Assembly: GCF_002909485.1 (NCBI RefSeq)
Contig: NZ_PPXG01000008.1
Span: 1 to 64,000, forward strand
Length of the DNA: 64,000 nucleotides
Reading direction: 5' to 3'
Source of the DNA: Stutzerimonas stutzeri
Lineage (GTDB): Bacteria > Pseudomonadota > Gammaproteobacteria > Pseudomonadales > Pseudomonadaceae
In this document: positions 1 to 8,176 of the stretch, piece by piece
Position numbering within the stretch: position 1 is the first letter of the stretch
Layout of the letters: each line of letters opens with the position of its first letter
Position numbers and translations under genes: made by a program
The notes under the pieces: generated by a model
The model's database searches: none
Seen by the model: only the letters and a program-made list of their open reading frames with translations
What the model was told of the DNA's origin: nothing

Positions 1-917
1 ACGAGTACGGCCGCGTGCGCGTTCAATTCCACTGGGACCGCGAAGGCCAGGCCGACGACAAGACCAGCTGCTGGCTACGCGTCAGCTCGAGCTGGGCCGG
101 CGACCGCTATGGCGGCATCGCCATCCCCCGCGTTGGGATGGAAGTGCTGGTCACCTTCCTCGAAGGCGATCCCGATCAGCCACTGGTGACCGGCTGCCTG
201 TACCACAAGGAACACCAGGTCCCTTACGACCTTCCGGCGAACAAGAGCCGCACAGTGTTCAAGACCCTGAGCAGCCCTGGCGGTGGCGGCTACAACGAGC
301 TACGCATCGAAGACCGCAAGGGCGCCGAGCAAATCTACATTCACGCCCAGCGCGACTGGGACGAGAACATCGAGCACGACCAGAAGATCCGCGTCGGCCA
401 CGAGCGCCACGACACCGTCGAAGCCAACAGCTACGCCGAATTCCGCGCCGAAGAGCACCGCACCACCCACGCCGACCGCAAGGCCGAAGTCCGCGCCAAC
501 GACCACCTCACCGTCGGCAACAGCCAGCACCTGAAGATCGGCACCGGGCAGTTCGTCGAAGCCGGCAACGAAATCCACTACTACGCCGGCAACAAAGTGG
601 TCATCGACGCCGGCATGGAACTCACCGCCAACGGCGGCGGCAGCTTCCTCAAGCTCGACCCCAGCGGCGTGACCCTGAGTGGGGCGAACATCAAGATCAA
701 CTCTGGCGGCTCGGCTGGCACAGGTTCAGGCGTGAACGTCATCTCTCCTCGGATTCCTTGGGCAGCCGACCAAGACAAGGCCGGCGCCAAGCCCAAGCTC
801 GCGCTGGCCAATACCCAACTGCAGCTGGCGCGCAAGGCCCGACAAATTGCCGCCAGCCGTTGCCCGATCTGCGAAGCGTGCCGGGCGGGGATGTGTGAAG
901 TTGGAGGCGGCCGATGA
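1..917 (+). CDS. vgrG: VgrG type VI secretion spike protein, C-terminal part
   Basis: The gene enters from the left edge, with its first complete in-frame codon at base 3, so about 304 C-terminal residues are visible. The opening EYGRVRVQFHWDREG and the following IPRVGMEVLVTFLEGDPDQP are the gp5-like OB-fold signature of VgrG. Next come short repeats typical of the gp5 beta-helix (RAEEHRT, NDHLTVG, GNKVVIDAG). VgrG trimers form the puncturing tip of the T6SS needle and carry effectors. The end has four cysteines in a C-x2-C-x2-C-x4-C pattern, which may bind metal or help dock cargo (inference). The stop overlaps the next start (ATGA), tying it to the DUF4123 chaperone. Confidence 0.96.
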   Translation, partial: EYGRVRVQFHWDREGQADDKTSCWLRVSSSWAGDRYGGIAIPRVGMEVLVTFLEGDPDQPLVTGCLYHKEHQVPYDLPANKSRTVFKTLSSPGGGGYNELRIEDRKGAEQIYIHAQRDWDENIEHDQKIRVGHERHDTVEANSYAEFRAEEHRTTHADRKAEVRANDHLTVGNSQHLKIGTGQFVEAGNEIHYYAGNKVVIDAGMELTANGGGSFLKLDPSGVTLSGANIKINSGGSAGTGSGVNVISPRIPWAADQDKAGAKPKLALANTQLQLARKARQIAASRCPICEACRAGMCEVGGGR

Positions 918-1789
918 ACGACAGGGTCGAACACTGGCTCAGCGAGCAACAAATCCAGAGCCGACAGCTGCTGCTCGTTATCGACAGCCTTGCAGAACCG
1001 ACTCCGCTGCTTAGCCTGTTCTCAACGGATCTGGTGCACAGCTACGCCAATCTATATCAGGGCACCGAGGTCGAGGAGATGGCTGGCGTCGGCCCCTGGC
1101 TGATATTGCTGAACGAGCGGAATCTCACGCAGCTACGTTCGCTGACCGATGCACCGGAGCAGAACTGGGGCTGGCTCGCCAGCGTCGACCCCGCCGACAT
1201 GGCTGCGCTCACTCAGCACTGGCAAGCTCGCATCTTTGCCGACGAACAAGGGCAGCGTTCGCTTTATCGTTTCCAAGACAACCGCATCATCGCGCGTCAC
1301 CTCGGCGAACTGAACGCGTCACAACGTCCGCTGCTGCTTGGCCCAATGACCAGCGCGCTCTGCTGGGATGGTCAGGACTGGCAATGGTTCGATAACGAGC
1401 TGCCAGGGGAGTACCGCGAGCCCTTCGAAAAACCTTGGTTGTCCATCCCAGAGCCAGAGCAGGTACAACGTGCTGTGGCACACCACAACCTCGAGTTGTG
1501 GCTATGGCAGAACCACACGGAGGCGACCACGCGGCTCGCCGAAACCCAAGTGGTAAGTGACTGGCTCGACCATCAACTCGACAAAGCGAAGGAATGGCAC
1601 TGGCACAGCGAGCCGCAACTGCACTTCCTGCTCCGCTACCAGCTCGACCCCGAACTGGCCGATCACCCGGCCTGGCGACCGACCGCGAAGGAAACACCGG
1701 AAGCCCACTATTCGCGAGTCAGTTCAGCGCTGACTTCAAGCCTTTCCGCACGAGATCGAACAGATGACTGCTCACACCTTTTTCCGTAG
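914..1789 (+). CDS. DUF4123 family T6SS effector chaperone/adaptor
   Basis: This 291-residue protein starts inside the vgrG stop (ATGA), so the two are probably translationally coupled. Its sequence (LLLVIDSLAEPTPL near the N-terminus, GPWLILL, LLGPMTSALCWDG in the middle) fits DUF4123, the Tap/TEC family that loads an effector onto its cognate VgrG and is encoded between vgrG and effector. A near copy of its last 75 or so residues recurs about 1.34 kb downstream, fused to an effector N-terminus. It overlaps the next gene by 26 bp in another frame. The family call is firm; the cargo, the lipase at 3881, is inferred from position. Confidence 0.88.
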   Translation: MNDRVEHWLSEQQIQSRQLLLVIDSLAEPTPLLSLFSTDLVHSYANLYQGTEVEEMAGVGPWLILLNERNLTQLRSLTDAPEQNWGWLASVDPADMAALTQHWQARIFADEQGQRSLYRFQDNRIIARHLGELNASQRPLLLGPMTSALCWDGQDWQWFDNELPGEYREPFEKPWLSIPEPEQVQRAVAHHNLELWLWQNHTEATTRLAETQVVSDWLDHQLDKAKEWHWHSEPQLHFLLRYQLDPELADHPAWRPTAKETPEAHYSRVSSALTSSLSARDRTDDCSHLFP

Positions 1790-2869
1790 CCGCTTCCCGC
1801 GCGCTCACGCATGGCCTGCGCTGTTGGGCCTACTGCTCAGCGGTTGCAGCACGGTTGGCTCGGTCGGCGCCGACACCTTCACATTGCAAGGCGAGCTACC
1901 TGCCGATTTCGCACTGAAGGCCCAGGCGCATTACGGCGGGTCCGAGAGTTGTAGTGGCCGCGGTCATGTGGAGACCTTCAAGGAGGACTATGAAAAGGCG
2001 CCGCATGGGTATCGGTTCGAAATTCCGGTTAATTATCGCGACGGTCTGTGTGATCTGCAGCTGGTTAGGGTCGGGCTTTTTATTCATGCAAAGTACGGAG
2101 AGGCAGATTGGCAAAAAAGTTACGACAATGGGGGGTTGGTGGTTGTTGATGAGCTTCCGCCGAACACTACACCCTATCAAGCAGATGGAACTTTATCTAA
2201 AACGGCTCGATGTTCATGGCTATTCCAAATCAGCAAGCTGGAGCTAGGAATAGCCAAAATGTTGGACTGCAAAGACGCGGGTTCTTATTTGTTACGCAGC
2301 GCTCTTTCTCAAAGCAATATAAAGCTCAGCTTTGAATTAGGCGGCGATGACAGGCCCTACATGAGGAATTATTGGACAAAAACAGCTACAGGCTGGAAGC
2401 CATGTACGGGCCGCTGGGGAACAAAATTCGAAGAGCTTTGTACAGCCCCGCCACAATTTCGTACATTCACAATGGATGGCCGTACTTGCACGGTCTATCC
2501 GAACTGCACAGAGTGACTAACGGATGAGTAACTCGACCTCGCAGACCTTATTACAATGCCCGATTCGCCAGGCATGGATAAGCTTTCGTTTGGTAGACGA
2601 GCACGGAAATGGCAAGCCCTACGCGGGACTGCCCTACAAGGTAACTGACAGTCATGGATTTGATTACACCGCAATGCTAGATGGAGACGGCTATGCACAT
2701 GTTGATAATGTCCATGGCGGGCCCTTGGTTCTGTCTTTTCCAAACGATTATGTCGGCAACGACCAATGGTATACGGGTTTACTCAACAGAGAGCATTTCC
2801 CGATCCCTCTTTCGGCCCTTCAAGTTGCGGCTGAACTTTCACCAACAGGCCATCGATGCACTGATGGGG
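1533..2869 (+). repeat. Tandem duplication, unit 1
   Basis: Unit 1 holds the DUF4123 3' end, lipoprotein copy 1 and the first 115 or so codons of an effector gene. Unit 2 begins directly at 2870 with the same GGCTCGCCGAAA text that opens unit 1 at 1533, giving a period of 1337 bp. The two units have diverged, most visibly in the lipoprotein genes. Confidence 0.85.
1764..2516 (+). CDS. T6SS-linked lipoprotein, copy 1 (probable immunity protein)
   Basis: This 250-residue lipoprotein precursor has a basic N-terminus, a hydrophobic stretch and lipobox LLSGC with the acylated Cys at 28. Ser at +2 predicts outer-membrane sorting, so the protein would face the periplasm. Eight or more further Cys suggest disulfides. 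It is paralogous to the lipoprotein at 3113: the first 50 residues are nearly identical, and both end in a shared GRWGT / PPQFRTF / PNCTE block. Its position beside a lipase effector suggests a periplasmic immunity protein (inference). The 3' half is much more AT-rich than the flanks, hinting at recombination. Its matching effector appears truncated (2524-3108). Confidence 0.8.
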   Translation: MTAHTFFRSRFPRAHAWPALLGLLLSGCSTVGSVGADTFTLQGELPADFALKAQAHYGGSESCSGRGHVETFKEDYEKAPHGYRFEIPVNYRDGLCDLQLVRVGLFIHAKYGEADWQKSYDNGGLVVVDELPPNTTPYQADGTLSKTARCSWLFQISKLELGIAKMLDCKDAGSYLLRSALSQSNIKLSFELGGDDRPYMRNYWTKTATGWKPCTGRWGTKFEELCTAPPQFRTFTMDGRTCTVYPNCTE

Positions 2870-3108
2870 GGCTCGCCGAAAGCCAAGTGGTGAGTGACTG
2901 GCTGGCTGGCTGGCTGGACCATCAACTCGACAAAGCGAAGGAATGGTACTGCCACAGTGAGCCGCAACTGCACTTTCTGCTCCGCTACCAGCTCGACCCT
3001 ACACTTGCCAAGCATCCTGCCTGGCTGCCAACCGACCAGGAAACACCGGAAGCTCATTATTCGCGAGTCAGCTCAGCGCTGGCTTCAAACTCTTCTGCAC
3101 AGGATTGA
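2524..3108 (+). CDS. Chimeric ORF: effector N-terminal domain fused to DUF4123 C-terminus
   Basis: This 194-residue ORF joins two unrelated parts. Residues 1-115 match the N-terminus of the lipase effector at 3881 (shared FRLVDEHG-GKPYAGL, D-DGYA, GND-WYT). From about residue 116 it matches the C-terminus of the DUF4123 protein (QVVSDW, HSEPQLHFLL, ETPEAHYSRVSSAL). The join at 2870 coincides with the duplication boundary, and both parents carry Leu-Ala-Glu there. A (CTGG)5 tract at 2898-2917 adds four residues relative to the parent chaperone. It has no lipase domain. It is probably an inactive by-product of unequal exchange, although the frame is intact from start to stop. Confidence 0.75.
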   Translation: MSNSTSQTLLQCPIRQAWISFRLVDEHGNGKPYAGLPYKVTDSHGFDYTAMLDGDGYAHVDNVHGGPLVLSFPNDYVGNDQWYTGLLNREHFPIPLSALQVAAELSPTGHRCTDGGLAESQVVSDWLAGWLDHQLDKAKEWYCHSEPQLHFLLRYQLDPTLAKHPAWLPTDQETPEAHYSRVSSALASNSSAQD

Positions 3109-4206
3109 TGAGATGACGTCTCACTCCTTTTTCCGTAGCCGCTACCTACGTGCTCACCTATGGCCTGCGATGTTGGGCCTACTGCTCAGCGGCTGCAGCA
3201 CGCTCGGCTCGGTCGGCGCCGACACCTTTACATTGCAAGGCGAGCTGCCGGCCGATTTCGCGTTAGAGGCTCAGGCGCACTATGGTGTCGCCAACGGCTG
3301 CAACGGCCGCGCCCGCACGCGCTCCTTTGAGAGTGACTTCGAAGACAGCCCTCACGCGTATCGATTCAGGATACCGGTCAACTACCGCGACGGTCTTTGC
3401 GAGATGCGCCTGGCTCGCGTAGGCCTGTTCATTAATGGCCGCTACGGCGACAAGGATTGGCAACGCACCTACGACAATGGAGGGCTGGAGCTGGTCGACG
3501 CGCTGCCGGAAGGCGCGCCGCGATTCGATGGCAACGGAAGATTGAGCAAGACAGCTGAATGTATATGGCTGTTTCAGCTTAGCAAAGCATATTCCCGTAA
3601 AGGTGAGGTCAGTAGGCTGCTGAGCTGTAACGGGGCTGGAGCTCACCTTGCAATTAGCGAACTAATAAATAAAACCGTAGAACTTGATATCAGTATCAGT
3701 ACCGCATACAAACCATACCTACGAGGGTATTGGTTAAAAACACAACATGGTTGGAAACCTTGCACAGGGCGGTGGGGCACTGATTACGAAGAACACTGCA
3801 CAGAACCACCTCAATTTCGCACCTTTAAGATGAACGGCCGCGTGTGCTCAGTTTTCCCAAATTGCACGGAGTAATAACGGATGGACTTTACGCCAAGCAC
3901 CGTCAGTCTAAAATGCCCTAACCGTCAAAAAGGAATTAGTTTTCGGTTGGTAGATGAGCACGGAACTGGGAAACCATATGCTGGGCTTGCTTATCAGCTG
4001 CACGATAGCCAAGGGCAAACATACGTAGGCCACCTAGATGAGGATGGATACGCTGAAGTATCACAGCTCTATCTTGGGGTGTCGGTACTCCAGCTATCGG
4101 AGGGCTACTCAGGAAACGATGCATGGTACACGGCGATATCAAGCCGCGAAGACTTCAGGCTCCCTTTAACGGCACTGCAAATAGCGGCAGAACAGACGCC
4201 TTCCGG
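2870..4206 (+). repeat. Tandem duplication, unit 2
   Basis: Unit 2 matches 1533-2869 in order: DUF4123 3' tail, lipoprotein copy 2, effector N-terminus. Here the effector reading frame continues into a full lipase, while unit 1 ends at the junction. The right border is approximate because the copies diverge around the SDG motif. Confidence 0.8.
3113..3874 (+). CDS. T6SS-linked lipoprotein, copy 2 (probable immunity protein for the lipase effector)
   Basis: This is a 253-residue lipoprotein with lipobox LLSGC (Cys 28) and Ser at +2, predicted in the outer membrane facing the periplasm. The ATG at 3113 gives the same N-terminus as copy 1; longer upstream reading in this frame has no family match. 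It shares YRF-IPVNYRDGLC, YDNGG and the C-terminal GRWGT...PNCTE block with copy 1. It lies 6 bp before the lipase effector gene, the usual place for a cognate immunity gene, so it is the likelier active antidote (inference). No named immunity family is recognised. Confidence 0.82.
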   Translation: MTSHSFFRSRYLRAHLWPAMLGLLLSGCSTLGSVGADTFTLQGELPADFALEAQAHYGVANGCNGRARTRSFESDFEDSPHAYRFRIPVNYRDGLCEMRLARVGLFINGRYGDKDWQRTYDNGGLELVDALPEGAPRFDGNGRLSKTAECIWLFQLSKAYSRKGEVSRLLSCNGAGAHLAISELINKTVELDISISTAYKPYLRGYWLKTQHGWKPCTGRWGTDYEEHCTEPPQFRTFKMNGRVCSVFPNCTE

Positions 4207-6031
4207 CCCGCGTCGCTCCGATGGGAAAACTTTCTTAGCGGAAGCTCGGGCTAAAAGGGAATGCGCTCGATTCCTCAGGGTGGAGGTCAGCGATTTTGCC
4301 GAAGCCACGGGCCATCTGCCGGAGCGCGACTTCACCTGGGAGCCTCGCCCAACGGCCCAGCTCAAGTGCAACGCCGGCATTGCACAATGCCACCCAGGGA
4401 TCGCTCTGGCACCGGATACTCACCACTTGCTGGAAGTCAAAGCACTTCGCGCATACAGTCCGCTGCTCTCGAGAGACAAAACATTCTGCGCCTTGAACGC
4501 CTATCATCTGGCGGTGATGGGTGCCTTCGCTTACGCCCCGTTCAGTACGCATCAGGAACCAGGAAGACCTTACGTTTCAAACCCACCTCCTTACTCCAAT
4601 CCGGGCTCGATAGGGCATGTCTTGCGCGAACAGCTGGCCCGCCTAGAAAAGTCCCAGCTCTTTGGTGAAGCGAGCTATCACCTTCTGTACGAGGAAGTAC
4701 CTTATTCCAAGCGTTTGGAAGTAATGCCGTACGACCCGGAGCGTTATCAAAAAGAAGCCTCGAAGGGGTGGCGCAATCCGGAAGATGTGCACTTTCTGCA
4801 TCACGAGCAATCCGACACTCAGGCTTTCATCACCCATAACGATAAGATCATGTTGATTTCCGTGCGTGGCACCCTTGGGCTAAAGGATTTTCTGCTAGAC
4901 GCCGACGCACGACAGGTTCCGTTCAAAGAAGGTACTGGCCAAGCGCATCGAGGCTTCTACAACGCTTTCAGCGCAGCCAAAAAGTTCGTCGAGCGCTATA
5001 TGGAAGCCTTTTACATAGGGCAGACTATTATCGTCTGCGGACACAGTCTAGGCGGTGCGGTCGCGCTGCTTCTGTCTGCATGGATAAACTCGAACTGGTC
5101 TAAAGATACACAGCTTTATACGTATGGTGCCCCCCGCGCTGCCGATCAAGCGTTCGTCCAGAGCGCCAACGAACTTACACATCATCGCCTGGTAAACCAC
5201 AACGATCCAATTCCCGGGGTTCCGTTTATATGGATGGACGCAGAATGGAAGCTCGCCGCGGCAGGAGTCGTCGCGTTATTTAACTCCCCAGCGATAGGCA
5301 TTTCTTTACTTCTGGGGGGCTTGCTCAACCTGCAAGGCGACCCTTATCAACATCATGGCGAACAACGCCATTTCGCGACACGAAAACCGGGCAGTGGCAG
5401 TGCAAGTGCCGTTATGTGGCAACCCAACTGCGCGCTGATCGACGAACAAGCCTGCGCCCGTTATGCAGGTGCTCTGAACCTGAAAGACGATATGCCTGAG
5501 CGCACCGCGTTCATTAGTCAGCTAGCCTCGTTTTCCGAGCACTCAAGCGACAGCGGCTATAGTCGGGCCATGCTGACCACCATGTTGCGCTGGTATAGCA
5601 GCGTTACGGAGCGCGGTGGTGCACTGTTCACGCGTGCGGAAATTACGGACATCGATGGGCTTATACGAAACGCCGAAGAGGAGCTGGCAAGCTGGCGGCC
5701 ACGCAGTTTTGTCGAATTCCGACACGTGATCAGATTGCGCCACGATAGCCGCTTCTACAACAAAACAGACTCTGAGCTGATGCAACTCTACAGCGATGGA
5801 ATTACTGCCGTTCGCCAGCTAAGTGCCCAGCAACGCGATGCGCTGAACCGTGCCCGACAACGGCTGTTGAACGAAGCAGATCGGAAGCTGATCGCTCAAG
5901 ATATTTTTGGCGATCTCTGGCAGCGGGACGATATCTCGAGTCTGATTGAGCAGTGGCTGGCCATGGATTTAAATCGCAAGGCAGCACAGCTAGCGCAACT
6001 CCAGAGCTCGCCTAAGCCTACGTTCGCTTAA
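3881..6031 (+). CDS. T6SS lipase effector, class 3 lipase fold (Tle2-like)
   Basis: This 716-residue protein has an N-terminal domain (about 1-115, with GxLDEDGYAEV, resembling small beta-sandwich adaptor domains) shared with the chimeric ORF upstream. Its central lipase domain carries nucleophile motif GHSLGG with Ser 389, then YGAPRAAD, a probable catalytic Asp 442 in NDPIP, and candidate His 491/492. This order is that of class 3 lipases such as the Tle2 effectors that attack membrane phospholipids. There is no signal peptide, as expected for T6SS export. A helical C-terminal region of about 150 residues follows. Genomic context with vgrG, DUF4123 and lipoprotein supports an antibacterial effector; substrate is inferred. 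Confidence 0.87.
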   Translation: MDFTPSTVSLKCPNRQKGISFRLVDEHGTGKPYAGLAYQLHDSQGQTYVGHLDEDGYAEVSQLYLGVSVLQLSEGYSGNDAWYTAISSREDFRLPLTALQIAAEQTPSGPRRSDGKTFLAEARAKRECARFLRVEVSDFAEATGHLPERDFTWEPRPTAQLKCNAGIAQCHPGIALAPDTHHLLEVKALRAYSPLLSRDKTFCALNAYHLAVMGAFAYAPFSTHQEPGRPYVSNPPPYSNPGSIGHVLREQLARLEKSQLFGEASYHLLYEEVPYSKRLEVMPYDPERYQKEASKGWRNPEDVHFLHHEQSDTQAFITHNDKIMLISVRGTLGLKDFLLDADARQVPFKEGTGQAHRGFYNAFSAAKKFVERYMEAFYIGQTIIVCGHSLGGAVALLLSAWINSNWSKDTQLYTYGAPRAADQAFVQSANELTHHRLVNHNDPIPGVPFIWMDAEWKLAAAGVVALFNSPAIGISLLLGGLLNLQGDPYQHHGEQRHFATRKPGSGSASAVMWQPNCALIDEQACARYAGALNLKDDMPERTAFISQLASFSEHSSDSGYSRAMLTTMLRWYSSVTERGGALFTRAEITDIDGLIRNAEEELASWRPRSFVEFRHVIRLRHDSRFYNKTDSELMQLYSDGITAVRQLSAQQRDALNRARQRLLNEADRKLIAQDIFGDLWQRDDISSLIEQWLAMDLNRKAAQLAQLQSSPKPTFA

Positions 6032-6144
6032 ATGTCGGCTGACTCGCCGCCTTGGAGACTGATACTCGGTGAGCGTTCTGCTGCTTTAGCGTCGCACGGT
6101 AGCTGATCTAGGATCCTGTTGAAAACAAAACAGCATAAACATAT

Positions 6145-6300
6145 ATGGCCAAAATCAAGGTAGGCGACCTTATGTGGCCTGCCTGCACGCCGCTCGGCCT
6201 GCTCGGCCTTTTACGCTCGAAGGCGCATTGCCCGCCGACTTTGACAAAACCCCACAGCAGTACCGTTTCAAAATTCACCTCGCACACAGCAGCGCCTGCT
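6145..6300 (+). pseudogene. Relic of a third T6SS lipoprotein gene
   Basis: At 6172 one frame reads MWPACTPLGLLGLL, resembling the lipoprotein signal segment WPAMLGLLLSGC. Just after, a second frame reads FTLEGALPADF and then TPQQYRFKIHL, matching FTLQGELPADF and YRF-IPVNY of the two intact lipoproteins. The frame change and missing internal sequence show a decayed copy with deletions. It runs straight into the effector relic. Confidence 0.65.
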
Positions 6301-6463
6301 TGCCCAGGCGGAGCGGGTGGTGTCACTGCGCAGCGTCTTTGGCGAACACGCAGAGCGGCCGGACCTGCCAGAGCTGGTCGCAGAATGGCGTGCCATCGAG
6401 GACAACCAGAATGCGGAACGGCTGGCGGCCAGCACACCACGAAGCGCCGGTGCCATTGCCTAA
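6287..6463 (+). pseudogene. Relic of the C-terminus of a second lipase effector
   Basis: An open frame of 58 codons ending TAA at 6461 reads QRLLAQAERVV...FGEHAERPDLPELVAEW...NAERLA. This parallels the end of the intact effector (QRLLNEADRKL...FGDLWQRDDISSLIEQW...KAAQLA). With the lipoprotein relic just upstream, it indicates a further immunity-effector module collapsed by deletion. The rest of 6032-6632 shows no convincing gene. Confidence 0.6.
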
Positions 6464-6632
6464 CGCAAGGCACCGAGTGTGCTAACCCAGCTCTGGCTTT
6501 CCAGCCAGGCGACCAAACCGTTCGGCAGGCAAAACCGCTCGGGCGATGAACGGACAGGGATTAAGTCGCGTGAAGTGACAAAATGACATCACAGCTGAGC
6601 CCGCAGCATTCCGATGAATCAGAGTCACTTAC

Positions 6633-6839
6633 ATGTCCGCCAATCGACGCTATTCCATCATTCTCGACCACACCGGCCAGGTCCTGCTCGAGCATGCCTC
6701 ACTTGAGCAGATCGAGGCGTTCTGGGACGCCAACGACGAGCTCTACTTCGGCCTGCGCATCGAAGACGCGCAAGGCGATCACGCCCGGGTGTTCGTCACC
6801 GACGTGATTCCGGAAGACGAGGAAGCGATCTTCTCCTGA
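6633..6839 (+). CDS. Small acidic hypothetical protein
   Basis: This 68-residue ORF (begins MSANRRYSIILDHTG, ends PEDEEAIFS) has balanced, protein-like composition and an acidic C-terminus. No family was recognised, no signal peptide or membrane segment is visible, and the ribosome-binding site is weak. It lies 79 bp upstream of mdcR on the same strand. A competing frame starting at 6583 is Ser/Thr/Pro-rich and looks like a shadow. Confidence 0.55.
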   Translation: MSANRRYSIILDHTGQVLLEHASLEQIEAFWDANDELYFGLRIEDAQGDHARVFVTDVIPEDEEAIFS

Positions 6840-6918
6840 GTCGGCAAAACCCGCGCCTTTCCCGCCCGACCCGCTGTGAGTTCGGCATAATCGTCGACCC
6901 GCCCGCGGAGCCAAAGCC

Positions 6919-7836
6919 ATGCAGATCGACGAAGAACTGACCCTGAAGAAGCTGGAAGTGTTTCTGGCCTTCATGCGCAGCGGCAATCTGGGCAAGGCCG
7001 CGGTGGAGCTGAACACCAGCAACGTCAGTGTGCATCGTGCCATCCATTCGCTGGAAAGCGCCCTGCGCTGCCCGCTGTTCAAGCACGAGGGGCGCAACCT
7101 GATCCCGCTGGAAAGCGCCTACGTGCTGGAAGAGCGCGCCCAGCAGCTGGTCAAGGATGTGCTCGAGACAGTGCGCCAGACCCGCGAGGCCGCTGGCTTT
7201 TCGGCCGAGCGCTTCAAGCTCGGCGCGCTGTATTCGCTGACGGTGAAAACCGTGCCACAGCTGATCATGGGTCTGAAACTGCGCCGCAGCGAACTCAACA
7301 TCGACCTCATCCTCGGCTCCAACGTCGACCTGCTCTACAAGCTGAAGAACATGGAGCTGGACGCGATCCTGGTGTCGCTCAACGAGAGCGTCGCCGACGC
7401 AGACTGTGCCCAGGTGCAGCTGTTTTCCGACGACATCTTCCTCGCCGCACCTGCCGACTCTCCCTTCGCCAATCAGCCAGAGGTGGATCTGAAGGAGCTG
7501 CGTGATGCCACCTTCATCACGCTGTCGCAAGGCTTCGCCACCCATCAGGATGGCAATCGAGTGTTTCAGCAAGCAGGCTTCGAGCCGAAGGTGGCGATGC
7601 AGGTGAACGACATCTTCACCCTGCTCAGCATGGTCAATTCCGGCGTCGGTTACGCGCTGCTGCCAGGGCGTGTGGGGATGGTTTACGAATCGCGGGTGCG
7701 GCTGATCCCACTAGAGGCGCGCTATCGCCTGCAGCAGCATATCGGCGTGGTGTTCCTCAAGGCGAAGGAGCGTGATCCCAACCTGCTAGCGCTCCTGGCC
7801 GAATGCAGGATGTATAGCCTGAAACACCCGAGCTGA
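6919..7836 (+). CDS. mdcR: LysR-type regulator of malonate utilisation, MdcR
   Basis: This 305-residue LysR regulator has an N-terminal winged HTH (about 10-65, with NVSVHRAIHSLE) and a substrate-binding domain. Distinctive stretches (LYSLTVKTVPQLIMG, LKLRRSELNIDLILGSN, SGVGYALLPGR) closely follow Klebsiella MdcR as I recall it, so the assignment is to MdcR rather than LysR in general. It should activate the mdc operon when malonate is available. Unusually, it sits about 11 kb from mdcA, on the opposite strand, beyond the DadA-type and chemoreceptor genes. The gene converges on the DadA-type gene across a palindrome-rich spacer. Confidence 0.85.
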   Translation: MQIDEELTLKKLEVFLAFMRSGNLGKAAVELNTSNVSVHRAIHSLESALRCPLFKHEGRNLIPLESAYVLEERAQQLVKDVLETVRQTREAAGFSAERFKLGALYSLTVKTVPQLIMGLKLRRSELNIDLILGSNVDLLYKLKNMELDAILVSLNESVADADCAQVQLFSDDIFLAAPADSPFANQPEVDLKELRDATFITLSQGFATHQDGNRVFQQAGFEPKVAMQVNDIFTLLSMVNSGVGYALLPGRVGMVYESRVRLIPLEARYRLQQHIGVVFLKAKERDPNLLALLAECRMYSLKHPS

Positions 7837-7920
7837 AGCAGCTCAGGGCGCAAACCCCGGGAAGCGGTTTTCCATGTATCGGCATATAGCCAGTCAGAGC
7901 GGGATGCTCGTCGCAGCAGT

Positions 7921-8002
7921 GGTGGAAGAGGCTTCGCCGTCTTCCACCCTACGACCACTGTGTTTGGCGCAACGTAGGGTGGATAACGCGAAGCTTATCC
8001 AC
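7921..8002. repeat. Pair of CCACC-CTACG palindromes
   Basis: The first palindrome (7921-7955) has a GGTGGAAGA stem, a short loop, the complementary arm, then CCACCCTACG. The second (7973-8002) is inverted and built on GTGGATAA/TTATCCAC with CGTAGG on its outer flank. They lie between the convergent mdcR and DadA-type genes and could act as bidirectional transcript ends. The 7837-8176 spacer has no gene. Confidence 0.75.
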
Positions 8003-8133
8003 ACAGTCTTTTTCCACGCCGCAGAATCGCGATACGCCGGAGCCTCACGCGGACACTCAACGGCACGCCGGAACACAGATGCCTGCGCCTCGCGTGAAGC
8101 CGGCCATGGCACAGCGCCGATCTGGCACGCAGC

Positions 8134-8167
8134 GGTGGAAGAGGCTTCGCCGTCTTCCACCCTACGG
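8134..8167. repeat. CCACC-CTACG palindrome
   Basis: This is nearly the same as the 7921 element: GGTGGAAGA arm, GGCTTCGCC centre, closing arm and CCTACGG flank. It lies just downstream of the DadA-type stop codon and may serve as a 3' hairpin for that transcript. Confidence 0.75.
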
Positions 8168-8176
8168 CCGACTGCG

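Noticed and set aside
2898..2917. CTGG tract as a proven phase-variation switch
   Set aside because: Only five units, inside a probably non-functional fusion; left as a note.
2894..3112. N-terminal extension of lipoprotein copy 2
   Set aside because: Out-of-frame reading of the chaperone fragment; the lipobox and paralogue fix the start at 3113.
6583..6807. 74-codon open frame overlapping 6633-6839
   Set aside because: Ser/Thr/Pro-rich out-of-frame reading; the 6633 frame has better composition.
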